Source of the DNA: Sphingomonas sanxanigenens DSM 19645 = NX02
Lineage (GTDB): Bacteria; Pseudomonadota; Alphaproteobacteria; Sphingomonadales; Sphingomonadaceae
NCBI RefSeq assembly: GCF_000512205.2
Contig: NZ_CP006644.1
Span: 806,001-870,000 of the forward strand
Direction: 5' to 3'
Length of the DNA: 64,000 nt
A program made the translations under genes and the position numbers. This document shows, in pieces, positions 52,335 through 59,851 of this stretch (its first letter is position 1; each line of letters begins with the position of its first letter). The notes under the pieces are model-generated. The model saw nothing but the letters and a program-made list of their open reading frames with translations, ran no database searches and was not told where the DNA came from.

Positions 52335-54352
52335 GCTGCGAGCCCCACGGTATCGGGGAAGCGCGGCCGGTTCGCCGCGACCAGTGCGCGGGCTACGTCC
52401 GGGCAGACGCTGTTGCCGATGGCGCGGATCTGCGCGGCCTTGGGCAGCGGGGCATGGACGAGCTTGCCGCGGATCATGCGCGGCACGACGGGATCGAGCA
52501 CGTAGCTGTCGGGAAAACCCTGCGCCCGGGCCAATTCGCGCGGCGTCAGCATGCGCAGGCCGATGTCGACGATGACATAGGTGACCGCGTCGATCGTCAC
52601 CGTGACGACGGCGAAGCGCTCGCGCGTCGTGACGGTGGCGAGGGGCTCGTCGACGCGGTGCGCGCCTGTCTCGCTGCCATAGTATTTGATTATGAACGCC
52701 GCGACGCGGACGGCCTTCGTCATCAACTCGGGCGGCAGTGCGCCCTCTTCGATCAGCGTGGTCTCGACAATGCGCTGCGTGCAGCCCTTGCCAACGATCG
52801 TGCTGAGTGGCTTTCGCGCGTCGTGCCCGACCATGCCGGTGTTCGCCTGCTCGACGTGCGCAGCGACCACGGCGCGATGTCCGCCGCCTTTGCCGCCGCC
52901 GGTGCGGATAGTGGGCAGCGGCTGCAGCGGGTCGCCCGCAGCGCCGCGCTTATCGCTGCCGTTGTAGCTGGACAGGAACGCGGTAACCGCCGCGGTCTTC
53001 CCGCCGCCGCCGGCAGTGGTCGCCGGCGCGGGCTGGTCGGCGGCAGCACCGACCGAGTTGCCAAACTGGCGATCGAGATGTGCGGCGACCAGCTGGGTCT
53101 CGACGACCGAATGCTTGCCGCCGGTCGCGATCGTCGAGAGCGGTGCGGCGAGGTCCTGCTCGCGCGGCTTCTCGCCCGGCCGGCGTTCTCCGTTCTGCAG
53201 CGGGGCCATGGCGGCGGCAACTATGCCCAGCGGCGTCGCGCCGGCATCCCGCGCGCTATCGCCGTTGCTGGTCACCGTCGGCAGCGGCGCGCCCATGTCT
53301 GAGCCGACCGAGCCGGTGTGGAACTTGGTGATGTGCGGGGCGAGCTGCACCTGCGAGAGCGCGAACTCTCCGCCGTTGGCGGTGGTGATCGTGCGGAGCG
53401 GCTCGGCCACGTCGTGCGCGCGCAGGTCTCCGCCATGGGTGACGGGGATGATGGTGCCGTCGACCACGCCATATTCCGGTTGCGTCGTGCTGGTGCGCAG
53501 GGGCTCATCAGGATCAAAGACGCGGCTGGCTCGCGTGTTCGCGAAGGCCGTGCCGACGATGAACGGCCGCGCCGCATTGACGACGTAGCGCATGACGCCA
53601 TGCGCGATCCGCCGCTTGGTCGCGTCCTTCAGCTCGCGAATCCGCTCGAAGATCGACGGGCACCTGATCGACCAGTCGATGCATTCGGCCGCGGTGCGCC
53701 ACGGCTGCAGCCGCCCGGCCGCGATCTCCCGCGCGTCGTTGTCGTTCGCCGGGTTGCCGTGCGTGCGCGCCGGCCACGTCACCGGTGCGCCGTCGCAACG
53801 CATGATGATGTAGAGCCGCTTCCGGCTGGTCGGCGCGCCATAGTCGCAGGCCCGCAGCTCGCGCCAGTCGATGCGATAGCCCAGCCGCTTGATGGTCTTC
53901 ACCCAGCGGCGGAACTCGGCTCCACGCATCTCCTTGATGATGTGGCCGGTCTCGGGATCGAGCGGGCCCCACTGCTGGAACTCCTCCACATTCTCGACGA
54001 AGCCGACGAGCGGGCGGGTGTCCTTCAGCCAGTTGACCACCTCCCATGCGAGGTGGCGGATGTGGCGATCCTTGACCGGGCCGCCCTTCGCCTTGCTGTG
54101 TTCCTTGCAGTCGGGGGAAAACCAGGCGCCGCCGACCGGCCGGTGACGCGTCGCCGCGAGCGGCCACACTGCGCGGATGTCGTTGCAGTGATGCTCGGTG
54201 CCCGGGGGGTTGGCGGCGTGGATCGCGATGGCGATCGGATCATGGTTGATCGCGATATCGACCTCACGCCCGATGGCCTGGGCGATGCCGGTGGATGCGC
54301 CACCGCCGCCGGCGAAGCCGTCGATGAAGAGCCATGCGGGATCGAAGGCCAT
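52331..54352 (-). CDS. DNA cytosine-5 methyltransferase with repeated central region
   Basis: 673 residues from MAFDPAWLFIDGFAGGGGAS. AdoMet motif I (FIDGFAGGGGAS), the catalytic Cys in GGAWFSPDCKEHSKAKGG (PDC instead of PCQ), VENVEEF (ENV), and SRKRLYIIM (motif VIII) are present; motif IX/X is GFPDSYVLD and QIRAIGNSVCPDVARAL. The segment of about 260 residues between them holds about eight copies of a P-L-x-T-I/V-T-like unit (PLRTITTANGG, PLPTVTSNG, PLSTIATGG, PLATVTTRE). It probably protects phage DNA. Start has GGGAGGG upstream. Confidence 0.9.
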   Translation of the reverse strand: MAFDPAWLFIDGFAGGGGASTGIAQAIGREVDIAINHDPIAIAIHAANPPGTEHHCNDIRAVWPLAATRHRPVGGAWFSPDCKEHSKAKGGPVKDRHIRHLAWEVVNWLKDTRPLVGFVENVEEFQQWGPLDPETGHIIKEMRGAEFRRWVKTIKRLGYRIDWRELRACDYGAPTSRKRLYIIMRCDGAPVTWPARTHGNPANDNDAREIAAGRLQPWRTAAECIDWSIRCPSIFERIRELKDATKRRIAHGVMRYVVNAARPFIVGTAFANTRASRVFDPDEPLRTSTTQPEYGVVDGTIIPVTHGGDLRAHDVAEPLRTITTANGGEFALSQVQLAPHITKFHTGSVGSDMGAPLPTVTSNGDSARDAGATPLGIVAAAMAPLQNGERRPGEKPREQDLAAPLSTIATGGKHSVVETQLVAAHLDRQFGNSVGAAADQPAPATTAGGGGKTAAVTAFLSSYNGSDKRGAAGDPLQPLPTIRTGGGKGGGHRAVVAAHVEQANTGMVGHDARKPLSTIVGKGCTQRIVETTLIEEGALPPELMTKAVRVAAFIIKYYGSETGAHRVDEPLATVTTRERFAVVTVTIDAVTYVIVDIGLRMLTPRELARAQGFPDSYVLDPVVPRMIRGKLVHAPLPKAAQIRAIGNSVCPDVARALVAANRPRFPDTVGLAA

Positions 54353-54513
54353 CAGCGCCCTCCCTTGAATGCGTCGGTGAACGCCGTCGCCGTCACGTCG
54401 GCGATGGAGCAGGCGGTGAGCATGCCGCCGATGATGCGCTCGGCGCGCGAGGGCTTGCGGGCGCGGTCGACGAGCGTGCGCGCGACGCGCAGGGCGAGGG
54501 TGGCGCGCTGCAT
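54352..54513 (-). CDS. Small hypothetical phage protein
   Basis: 53 residues: QRATLALRVARTLVDRARKPSRAERIIGG followed by MLTACSIADVTATAFTDAF. A one-base overlap with the methyltransferase start and a stop-start overlap with the upstream gene indicate real translation. No family. Confidence 0.55.
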   Translation of the reverse strand: MQRATLALRVARTLVDRARKPSRAERIIGGMLTACSIADVTATAFTDAFKGGR

Positions 54514-54821
54514 TACATCGCCTCTTTCGCGCTCGGCTGCGTGCCAGGCGGCTGCGCGGGCTGGCCCTGCTTCCAGTACCGACCCTCCGGCCCGCAGGTG
54601 TCCGCGCCGAACCAGCGCCAGATGCGGGACCGCTCGAACTCTGCGGTGCGGGCATCGCCCGTAACCCCATGAACCACAGAGCGCCGCGAGCGCCGGAGGC
54701 AGTTGCGTGCGGGCATGCCATCGTGCAGCCTGCGTGCGAGCAGCGTGACGCAGTGCTGGCAGGTGGCGCAGGTCGGCGCCGCGGCCCGGGCGCCAATGGA
54801 TTTTCCTGGCATTTCGGGCAT
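54513..54821 (-). CDS. Hypothetical phage protein with CxxC
   Basis: 102 residues from MPEMPGKSIGARAAA. CATCQHCVTLL (two Cys pairs) suggests metal binding; the later half includes WRWFGADTCGPEGRYW. The start follows GGGGAGG and overlaps the cupin stop. No family assigned. Confidence 0.6.
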   Translation of the reverse strand: MPEMPGKSIGARAAAPTCATCQHCVTLLARRLHDGMPARNCLRRSRRSVVHGVTGDARTAEFERSRIWRWFGADTCGPEGRYWKQGQPAQPPGTQPSAKEAM

Positions 54822-55303
54822 CAGGCGTCCTCCCCGCATCCGCGACCGACCAGCTCACCGTTGTCGCCGGCGGTGAAGTCCTGCCAGTGCACCCAGCCGG
54901 CTTTCGTGCAGTGGAAGCCCCATTCGCGCAGGCGCGGGCCGGTGATGAACAGGGTGACCGCACGCTCGCCCGGCAGCACCTCGAGGCGGTGCGCCTGGCG
55001 GGCGCGGCGGAAGACGAAGGAGCCTGCCGCGCGCTCGGCACGGTGCTCGATACCGCCGGCGGCGATGGTGTGTTCGATGTAGCGCCCGGCCAGCACGACC
55101 GAGACGTTCCACCAGGGGTGGTCGTGCAGCGCGCGATCGTCATCCGACCGGAGCACGTCATGCAGGTAGAGGTTGAAGAAGCGGTTGCGCGGGATGATCC
55201 ACCAGCGCCGCAGGTAAGGCCGCTCAGCCTCACCGATGACGAGGTCGGGCACGCGGCGCGACATGGTGCGTTCCGCCCAGCGGGGGAGCCTGATCCCACC
55301 CAT
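54821..55303 (-). CDS. Cupin-like phage protein
   Basis: 160 residues. RFFNLYLHDVLRSDDDRALHDHPWWNVSVVLAGRYIEH and ERAVTLFITGPRLREWGFHC form a cupin-type metal site (HDHP and later His). Phage relatives are common; the reaction is unknown. Start 55303 (ATGA-type overlap with the next gene) was chosen over 55348. Confidence 0.75.
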   Translation of the reverse strand: MGGIRLPRWAERTMSRRVPDLVIGEAERPYLRRWWIIPRNRFFNLYLHDVLRSDDDRALHDHPWWNVSVVLAGRYIEHTIAAGGIEHRAERAAGSFVFRRARQAHRLEVLPGERAVTLFITGPRLREWGFHCTKAGWVHWQDFTAGDNGELVGRGCGEDA

Positions 55304-55626
55304 CACGCGCGCGCCCTCTTCTGGCCGGCGGGCTGGATCGCAGCCCACACGATGGCCTTGCGGCCGCTCGCGTTGGCGCGGCGTTCGTGCGTGTCGCGGA
55401 TCAGGCCGAGTGCGAAGAGCTCGGTGATGCGAGGCCGGATCGACAGGACGGGCAGCCCGACCTTGCCGGCCACCTCATCGGCGGTCAGGCCGTTGCTCGC
55501 TTCCAGTGCCGCGAGCGCGCGATCGCGGAAGATCTTCGCCCGCGGCGCGATGTCGGCGGCGGCGGCGCGGGAGGTGTCGCGCGCGCTGGCGCCCGGCGCG
55601 GGCGCCTGTCGGAGCAGGTCGGTCAT
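55303..55626 (-). CDS. Winged-helix phage protein
   Basis: 107 residues. RDRALAALEASNGLTADEVAGKVGLPVLSIRPRITELFALGLIRDT is a MarR-like winged helix. It is probably a DNA-binding protein of the early operon. Ends overlap neighbours by 1-4 bp. Confidence 0.7.
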   Translation of the reverse strand: MTDLLRQAPAPGASARDTSRAAAADIAPRAKIFRDRALAALEASNGLTADEVAGKVGLPVLSIRPRITELFALGLIRDTHERRANASGRKAIVWAAIQPAGQKRARA

Positions 55627-55955
55627 GGCTTCCTCTTCTTTCGCGAGGGATCGGTGAGCAGCGAGCCGTCGGCGTTGACGACGATGCGGAAGCCGCCCGG
55701 GGTGAGGACGAAGACGCGGTTGCCGGGGCGGCGCTCGATGATCGCGCAGCTGGCCTCGACCATCGGGTATTCGCCGCCGATCGGGATCCAGAACTCGCGC
55801 GCGGTGCCGCGGCGCATCACCGTCATCGTCTCGAAGCTGTCGATGTCGTAGCCGAACCGCACCGCCGAGACGCGCTGGTTTCGCGTGAAGCGGTCGCCCG
55901 GCGGTATGACGCCGTCCCAGTGGCCGATCTTCGACGGGGCGGTGACGCGCATCAT
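55623..55955 (-). CDS. Hypothetical phage protein
   Basis: 110 residues. Beta-rich (RFGYDIDSFETMTVMRR, REFWIPIGGEYPMVEA, GNRVFVLTPGGFRIVVNADGS), ending basic (SRKKRKP). No recognised domain. ATGA overlaps with both neighbours. Confidence 0.6.
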   Translation of the reverse strand: MMRVTAPSKIGHWDGVIPPGDRFTRNQRVSAVRFGYDIDSFETMTVMRRGTAREFWIPIGGEYPMVEASCAIIERRPGNRVFVLTPGGFRIVVNADGSLLTDPSRKKRKP

Positions 55956-56143
55956 AGCGCGCGCTCGATGCTGCGGACCCAGCGGCGGGCGTCTTCCTCG
56001 GCTGCGGCGCGGGTGGCGTAGGGCAGATAGAGACTGCGCCCGCCGTGCCCGACCTCGAACATGCCGTAGCCGGTGGGGCGGACCAGCCGCTCGGCGCCGT
56101 GCCGGCGCGCGAACTCGCGGATCTCTGTGTTGGTCGCCTTCAC
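55952..56143 (-). CDS. Small hypothetical phage protein
   Basis: 63 residues with GTG start (VKATNTEIREFARRHGAERLV...). YGMFEVGHGGRSLYLPYATRAAAEEDARRW could be a small alpha/beta domain. The GTGA start overlaps the stop of the 56140-56250 peptide, so translation is coupled. Confidence 0.55.
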   Translation of the reverse strand: MKATNTEIREFARRHGAERLVRPTGYGMFEVGHGGRSLYLPYATRAAAEEDARRWVRSIERAL

Positions 56144-56250
56144 CGGCGGCCTCCGGCGATCAGCGCGGTCACGCCCTGGGCGAGGATGAGGGTGACGACG
56201 AACAGGCCGATCAGGATGCCGGCGGTGGTTAGGATGTCGGCGATGCTCAT
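56140..56250 (-). CDS. 36-residue single-span membrane peptide
   Basis: ATG at 56250, stop at 56140. It encodes MSIADILTTAGILIGLFVVT plus a Leu/Val-rich end and basic tail (GGRR). Both ends overlap neighbours by the ATGA/GTGA pattern seen along the operon, which supports it as a gene despite its size. Confidence 0.6.
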   Translation of the reverse strand: MSIADILTTAGILIGLFVVTLILAQGVTALIAGGRR

Positions 56251-56654
56251 GACACCTGCACCTTCCGATACGCGACGATATCGAACTTGCCGGTCTCATG
56301 ACGCCAAGCGGCGGGATCGAACTCGCAGGCATCGCCGCGGGCGGTGATGCCGTCGCGATAGCGCACCTCAACGTAGACATGGCCGAGGGGACATGCGCCG
56401 CCTCCCCAGTCTTTCCATTGCGCCGCGGGCACGGCTTCCTCGCGCGCCGCGAGCATGGCGTCGGCCACTTCATAGAGGTTCTTCGAGGTCCGGAGCAGAT
56501 CGACGGGGTCTGCCGGGAAGCTGATAAGATTCATCCGCCCGGCCAACGCCTGACCGGCAAACCAATCGCGCAGCGTCATGCCCGGCCGGCCTTCATAGGC
56601 GTTGCAGTCGCCCGGCACTTCCGGGAACGCGCTCGGGTTGTCCGGCGCGCTCAC
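56247..56654 (-). CDS. Hypothetical phage protein
   Basis: 135 residues, GTG start. The N-terminal PGMTLRDWFAGQALAG is a motif that recurs in small phage early proteins of unknown role. No other domain. GTGA/ATGA overlaps on both sides. Confidence 0.65.
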   Translation of the reverse strand: MSAPDNPSAFPEVPGDCNAYEGRPGMTLRDWFAGQALAGRMNLISFPADPVDLLRTSKNLYEVADAMLAAREEAVPAAQWKDWGGGACPLGHVYVEVRYRDGITARGDACEFDPAAWRHETGKFDIVAYRKVQVS

Positions 56655-56830
56655 GACAGCACCGCCCGGAGCATCTGCCCCACGAAATAAAGCAGCGCGA
56701 ACGCCGCCAGAGCGTAGCAGAGGCGCGCGGTCAGCCGGTCATGCCGCGCTGCGATCGGATCGGCCGGCTGGATAAGCCGGCGCTGGGCGGGCGGCTCGCG
56801 CCATCCCGTGCGGTTGTAGCTGCTGGACAT
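56651..56830 (-). CDS. 59-residue membrane protein, first gene of the leftward operon
   Basis: ATG at 56830 after GGGAGA. MSSSYNRTGWREPPAQRRLI is soluble, then one membrane span (LCYALAAFALLYFVGQML). The operator-like site 56862-56875 lies 32 bp upstream, so this is the first gene of the repressor-controlled leftward operon. Confidence 0.65.
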   Translation of the reverse strand: MSSSYNRTGWREPPAQRRLIQPADPIAARHDRLTARLCYALAAFALLYFVGQMLRAVLS

Positions 56831-56861
56831 GGAGCAATCTCCCTTCGGAGATGCTCAATAT

Positions 56862-56875
56862 ATGCTTATAGGAAT
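56862..56875. promoter_or_regulatory. Putative CI operator O3 (leftward operon)
   Basis: ATGCTTATAGGAAT. On the minus strand it reads ATTCCTATAAGCAT, matching 58659-58672 at 13 of 14 positions and sharing the ATTCC half with the palindrome at 58628-58641. It lies just upstream of the first gene of the leftward operon, beside AT-rich promoter-like DNA. Confidence 0.65.
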
Positions 56876-56909
56876 ATCATCAAGCCATAAAAATGCTGAC
56901 AGGCATAAT

Positions 56910-57296
56910 TCACCAATCAGGCGGGCGCTGATCTACCTCGCATTCATCGCCCGCCGGCGCATGCTTCGGCGCTGGCGGCAGGCGTGGCGCAGCGCCATCG
57001 AAGGCGCAGCGCACGATCGCGCCCCATTGCGTCGGCGCCTGGAAGATCGTGCGGACCTCGCGCCCGGCCTTGATGATGCCGCCGATGTAGGGCGCGCGCT
57101 CGGCGGTGATGTAGCCGATCTGGATATTGTCGGCAGTGAACACGGCCACCGCGCGCTCGTCGGCGGGGTTCTTCGGCTCGGGCCGCAGCTCGATCGGGTC
57201 GCCGGGGCGGCACATGGCGATGCCGAAGGCGCGGGTGGGGCCGCGCTTGTTGGGGTATTGCGCACCGACGACGGCGAGGCTCAGCTCGCGGGGCAC
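56910..57296 (-). CDS. HIRAN domain protein
   Basis: 128 residues, GTG start. Residues 8-85 are a HIRAN domain (AVVGAQYPNKRGPTRAFGIAMCRPGDPIELRPEPKNPADERAVAV, then IGYITAERAPYI), which in other proteins recognises single-stranded or damaged DNA ends. The C-terminal part (PPAPKHAPAGDECEVDQ) is disordered-looking. Stand-alone in the immunity region, between the leftward operon and the coiled-coil genes. Confidence 0.8.
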   Translation of the reverse strand: MPRELSLAVVGAQYPNKRGPTRAFGIAMCRPGDPIELRPEPKNPADERAVAVFTADNIQIGYITAERAPYIGGIIKAGREVRTIFQAPTQWGAIVRCAFDGAAPRLPPAPKHAPAGDECEVDQRPPDW

Positions 57297-57304
57297 GGCC
57301 TGGC

Positions 57305-57628
57305 CTAGAACAGGTTCTTGATGCGATCGGCCATGAGGACAAGGCCGCCGATCACGGCAACGCCGGTGGTCAGCACGCTGACAATGAAGCCCTTGCTGGG
57401 CAGGTGCGCGACGTGCGCCGTAAGGGTTGCGAGGTCTTTCGGAACATCGGCAAGGCTCTTCAGATCCTCGCGGACGTGCTCCATATGAGCCTCGAGCTTG
57501 ATGATGCGACCTTCCATATCGCCACCACTACCACCGCCCCGAACGGGTGGCAATTTCGGTGGATCGCCGCCATCTATCCCCGCGTTGACCTTGTCGAGCA
57601 GCTCTTGGAATCTCGGATCAAGCTGCAT
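57305..57628 (-). CDS. Coiled coil with C-terminal membrane anchor
   Basis: 107 residues. A Pro/Gly linker precedes a coiled coil (GRIIKLEAHMEHVREDLKSLADV) and a C-terminal span (GFIVSVLTTGVAVIGGLVLMA) ending in a short basic tail. It resembles phage XhlA/Bhlea-like membrane-surface proteins. The ATG at 57628 lies inside the end of the next gene. Confidence 0.65.
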   Translation of the reverse strand: MQLDPRFQELLDKVNAGIDGGDPPKLPPVRGGGSGGDMEGRIIKLEAHMEHVREDLKSLADVPKDLATLTAHVAHLPSKGFIVSVLTTGVAVIGGLVLMADRIKNLF

Positions 57629-57911
57629 CGCCGGCAACCTCCCTTGCCTTGAAGATCAGCTGATATCGATGATGATCGAGCAACTCCATTCTCAGGCGGA
57701 TGTCGTCCATCTGTTTGAGAAGGTCTTCCTGATCCTCGCGAACGACCGCGACCAATGCGTTGAGCAGGTGCCGCATCATCTGATCGATCTCGCCGTACGC
57801 CGCCGCGCTTTCTTCGAGCGAGAATTTCAACTGCCGCTGCAGCAGCTCCACCTTCGCGGCCATTTCGTCCTCGGGCGGCGGTGCGTCTGCCGGATCATTA
57901 TCGTCGCTCAC
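57618..57911 (-). CDS. Coiled-coil phage protein
   Basis: 97 residues, GTG start. Acidic N-terminus (SDDNDPADAPPPEDE) and long heptads (VELLQRQLKFSLEESAAAYGEIDQMMRHLL, EDLLKQMDDIRLRMELLDHH). No family. The start overlaps the repressor stop (GTGA), so it is probably expressed with the repressor in lysogens. Confidence 0.6.
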   Translation of the reverse strand: MSDDNDPADAPPPEDEMAAKVELLQRQLKFSLEESAAAYGEIDQMMRHLLNALVAVVREDQEDLLKQMDDIRLRMELLDHHRYQLIFKAREVAGDAA

Positions 57912-58591
57912 ACGCGCCTCCCCACCCAGATGATGCGCCCGAAGATGTAGAGATCCTCGGCATCGACCTCCTGATTCTCGACGTTCGGATTGTCGGAGAT
58001 CACGAGCACACGCGTCCGGCCGATCGTCCGCAGTCGCTTGATCGCGCCGGCGCCGTGGATCGAGCATGCCCAGATGCGATCCTGCTGGTTGAGCTGGCGC
58101 TGCAGCGTGTCGATAAGCACCATGTCGCTGTCGAGCAGCGTCGGCATCATGCTGTCACCCTCGCCGCTGGCGACGTAGAGCCGTTCCGGCGGCGAGCGCG
58201 TGATGGTGCGCAGCACGTTCGGATCGAACTGCAGCTGGCCGGTCTCGGGGAAATCCTCAAGCGATGAGCCCGGCCCCATCGCATAGGCCATCTCGATTCT
58301 GGTCAGGTAGACCGGCCCGTCTTCGTCGGCCGCGCCCTTCACTGGTGGGATGTCAGGCCGCGGCGCGCTGGCGGCTGGCGGTGACCATGCCTCGTTCATG
58401 AAGGCCAGCACCGAAACGTTAGCCAACTTAGCCATCAGCCCCAAGCGGCTGGCGGCCGGCTCGACCCCGCGGCTCTCCCATTTGGAAACGTCCGGCTGCG
58501 ACACGTCCAACTGATCGGCGAACGCGCCTTGGTTGAGCCCAAGATGGCCCCGCAATCGCTTGATATTCTCGGCCAGCACTGTTCGCTCCAT
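57908..58591 (-). CDS. CI/LexA-like phage repressor
   Basis: 227 residues. N-terminal HTH (NIKRLRGHLGLNQGAFADQLDVSQPDVSKWESRG) and C-terminal S24 peptidase: catalytic Ser in SGEGDSMMPTLLDSDMVLID, Lys in GAIKRLRTIG. It represses early genes and is inactivated by RecA-stimulated self-cleavage. It is divergent from the Cro-like gene, with two operator sites between. An upstream ATG at 58603 is also possible. Confidence 0.92.
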   Translation of the reverse strand: MERTVLAENIKRLRGHLGLNQGAFADQLDVSQPDVSKWESRGVEPAASRLGLMAKLANVSVLAFMNEAWSPPAASAPRPDIPPVKGAADEDGPVYLTRIEMAYAMGPGSSLEDFPETGQLQFDPNVLRTITRSPPERLYVASGEGDSMMPTLLDSDMVLIDTLQRQLNQQDRIWACSIHGAGAIKRLRTIGRTRVLVISDNPNVENQEVDAEDLYIFGRIIWVGRRV

Positions 58592-58627
58592 GCATACGCG
58601 CATAACCTAAGAGCGGCATCCTCGCTA

Positions 58628-58641
58628 ATTCCTACAGGAAT
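58628..58641. promoter_or_regulatory. Putative CI operator O1
   Basis: ATTCCTACAGGAAT, a perfect palindrome (ATTCC/GGAAT arms, 4-bp centre) in the 92-bp gap between repressor and Cro genes, 37 bp from the repressor start. A TTGACC -35-like box lies just to its right at 58649-58654. Confidence 0.7.
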
Positions 58642-58658
58642 ATTCGGCTTGACCGATT

Positions 58659-58672
58659 ATGCTTATGGGAAT
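58659..58672. promoter_or_regulatory. Putative CI operator O2
   Basis: ATGCTTATGGGAAT; the reverse complement ATTCCCATAAGCAT shares the ATTCC half with O1 and 13 of 14 bases with O3. It lies 12 bp upstream of the Cro-like start and would overlap the rightward promoter. Confidence 0.65.
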
Positions 58673-58683
58673 ACCGTCGCGGC

Positions 58684-58959
58684 ATGACTGATATCCGCGA
58701 CATGCGCCGCCGAATTGGCGTCACTCAGACCGAGCTGGCGGCGCTGCTCGGTCTGAACCAGTCAACCATCTCCCGCTTCGAGGGCGGCTCGCTCCCGGTC
58801 GATGACCGGACGCTGCTCGCACTCGAGGCGCTCATCGCGCGTGCCGAGGCTGCGAGGCCAACGGCCCTCTGCACCCTCTGCGAGCGCCGCACGGACGACC
58901 CCGCCGTCAACAGCTGCACGGCGACCGACTGCCCGTGCGCAGCGCGGGAGGCTGCATAG
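58684..58959 (+). CDS. Cro-like HTH protein
   Basis: 91 residues. MRRRIGVTQTELAALLGLNQSTISRFEGGSLPV is a helix-turn-helix of the XRE type. The C-terminal part has five Cys (LCTLCERRTDDPAVNSCTATDCPC), a possible zinc site that is unusual for Cro. First gene of the rightward operon, divergent from the repressor. Confidence 0.8.
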   Translation: MTDIRDMRRRIGVTQTELAALLGLNQSTISRFEGGSLPVDDRTLLALEALIARAEAARPTALCTLCERRTDDPAVNSCTATDCPCAAREAA

Positions 58960-59118
58960 GTGTTCGCCCTCGTGCTGAGCTGCATCGCTGTCGCGATCGC
59001 CGTCACCAATCTGATCATGATCCACCGCGGCAATCTCCGCCTGTGTGATGCCGAGGCCAAGCTGCGCTCGACGATAGCAGCCACCGTTCGCGAAAACGAA
59101 CGGCGACGCCTGTCATGA
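58960..59118 (+). CDS. 52-residue membrane protein
   Basis: GTG start directly after the Cro stop. One span (FALVLSCIAVAIAVTNLIMI), then a charged helix (AEAKLRSTIAATVRENERRR). Small early phage membrane protein, no family. Confidence 0.55.
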   Translation: MFALVLSCIAVAIAVTNLIMIHRGNLRLCDAEAKLRSTIAATVRENERRRLS

Positions 59119-59231
59119 TCCTCTCCATTCCCCAGGTCCGCTTCGGCGGACGGCGCGCACGGCGGGCATCGCCGCCCCTTCCGCTGTCGGCCTGTGCGCG
59201 CCTATCTTCTTCCGCAGGCTCTAACCGATGA
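59115..59231 (+). CDS. Possible 38-residue basic peptide
   Basis: ATG at 59115 overlaps the previous stop (ATGA), and its own stop overlaps the next ATG at 59228. The product is Arg/Ser-rich (QVRFGGRRARRASPP). The only support is the double overlap, so it may not be a gene. Confidence 0.3.
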   Translation: MILSIPQVRFGGRRARRASPPLPLSACARLSSSAGSNR

Positions 59232-59698
59232 CCGATCCGCAGATCAGCAGCCGCAACAGGGTTGTTTCCGCTTCTTCGCTGATTGAGGCCGCCGCCTGCG
59301 CTCTCTCCGCGATCAAGGATGAGGACGGCCTTACCGATGCGGAGCTCGGCGCCGTTCTGCATCGCGGTGCCGACCAGGCACAGCGCTACCGCACCGGCCT
59401 GGCCGAGATGGGTATGATCGCATTCCTGCGCGCCTGCTCGGCGTGGAACGGACGGTTCGCCGCAGAGATCGTCGGCAAGCTTGATCTCAAGCTGTCGCGC
59501 GTCGGCGCAGGTTCGCGGTCGGCACGTGGGTTCGCATCGCTGCTCGCCCGGCTACAGGTTGCAGTTAACGCCGCTCTTGAAAATGACGACGAGATCGACG
59601 GCGACGAGTTGCGGTCGATGCTCGCGCTGCTCGACGAGACCCGGAACGAGATCGAGGCGATGCAGGCGGGATCGTCGACGCTGCGGGCGGTGGCCTGA
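59228..59698 (+). CDS. Early phage protein, possible regulator
   Basis: 156 residues. SSLIEAAACALSAIKDEDGLTDAELGAVLHRGADQAQRYRTGLAEMGMIAFLRACSAW could be a helix-turn-helix region like those of CII-type activators; the C-terminus is a long helix (ALLDETRNEIEAMQAG). Its place in the rightward operon after Cro is consistent. Low certainty of role. Confidence 0.65.
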   Translation: MTDPQISSRNRVVSASSLIEAAACALSAIKDEDGLTDAELGAVLHRGADQAQRYRTGLAEMGMIAFLRACSAWNGRFAAEIVGKLDLKLSRVGAGSRSARGFASLLARLQVAVNAALENDDEIDGDELRSMLALLDETRNEIEAMQAGSSTLRAVA

Positions 59699-59851
59699 TG
59701 CAGCGCGAGCATGCCTTTACGGAGACCGGATAACCCGGCGGCCGGGCCCGCCGACCAACCAGATCGAACCGCGCACCCGGTGCTTCCGGGAGCGCTTACG
59801 CATGCCCGACGCGCACCGGGCTCCTTCGTGCGCAAGTGAAGGGTAGATCAG

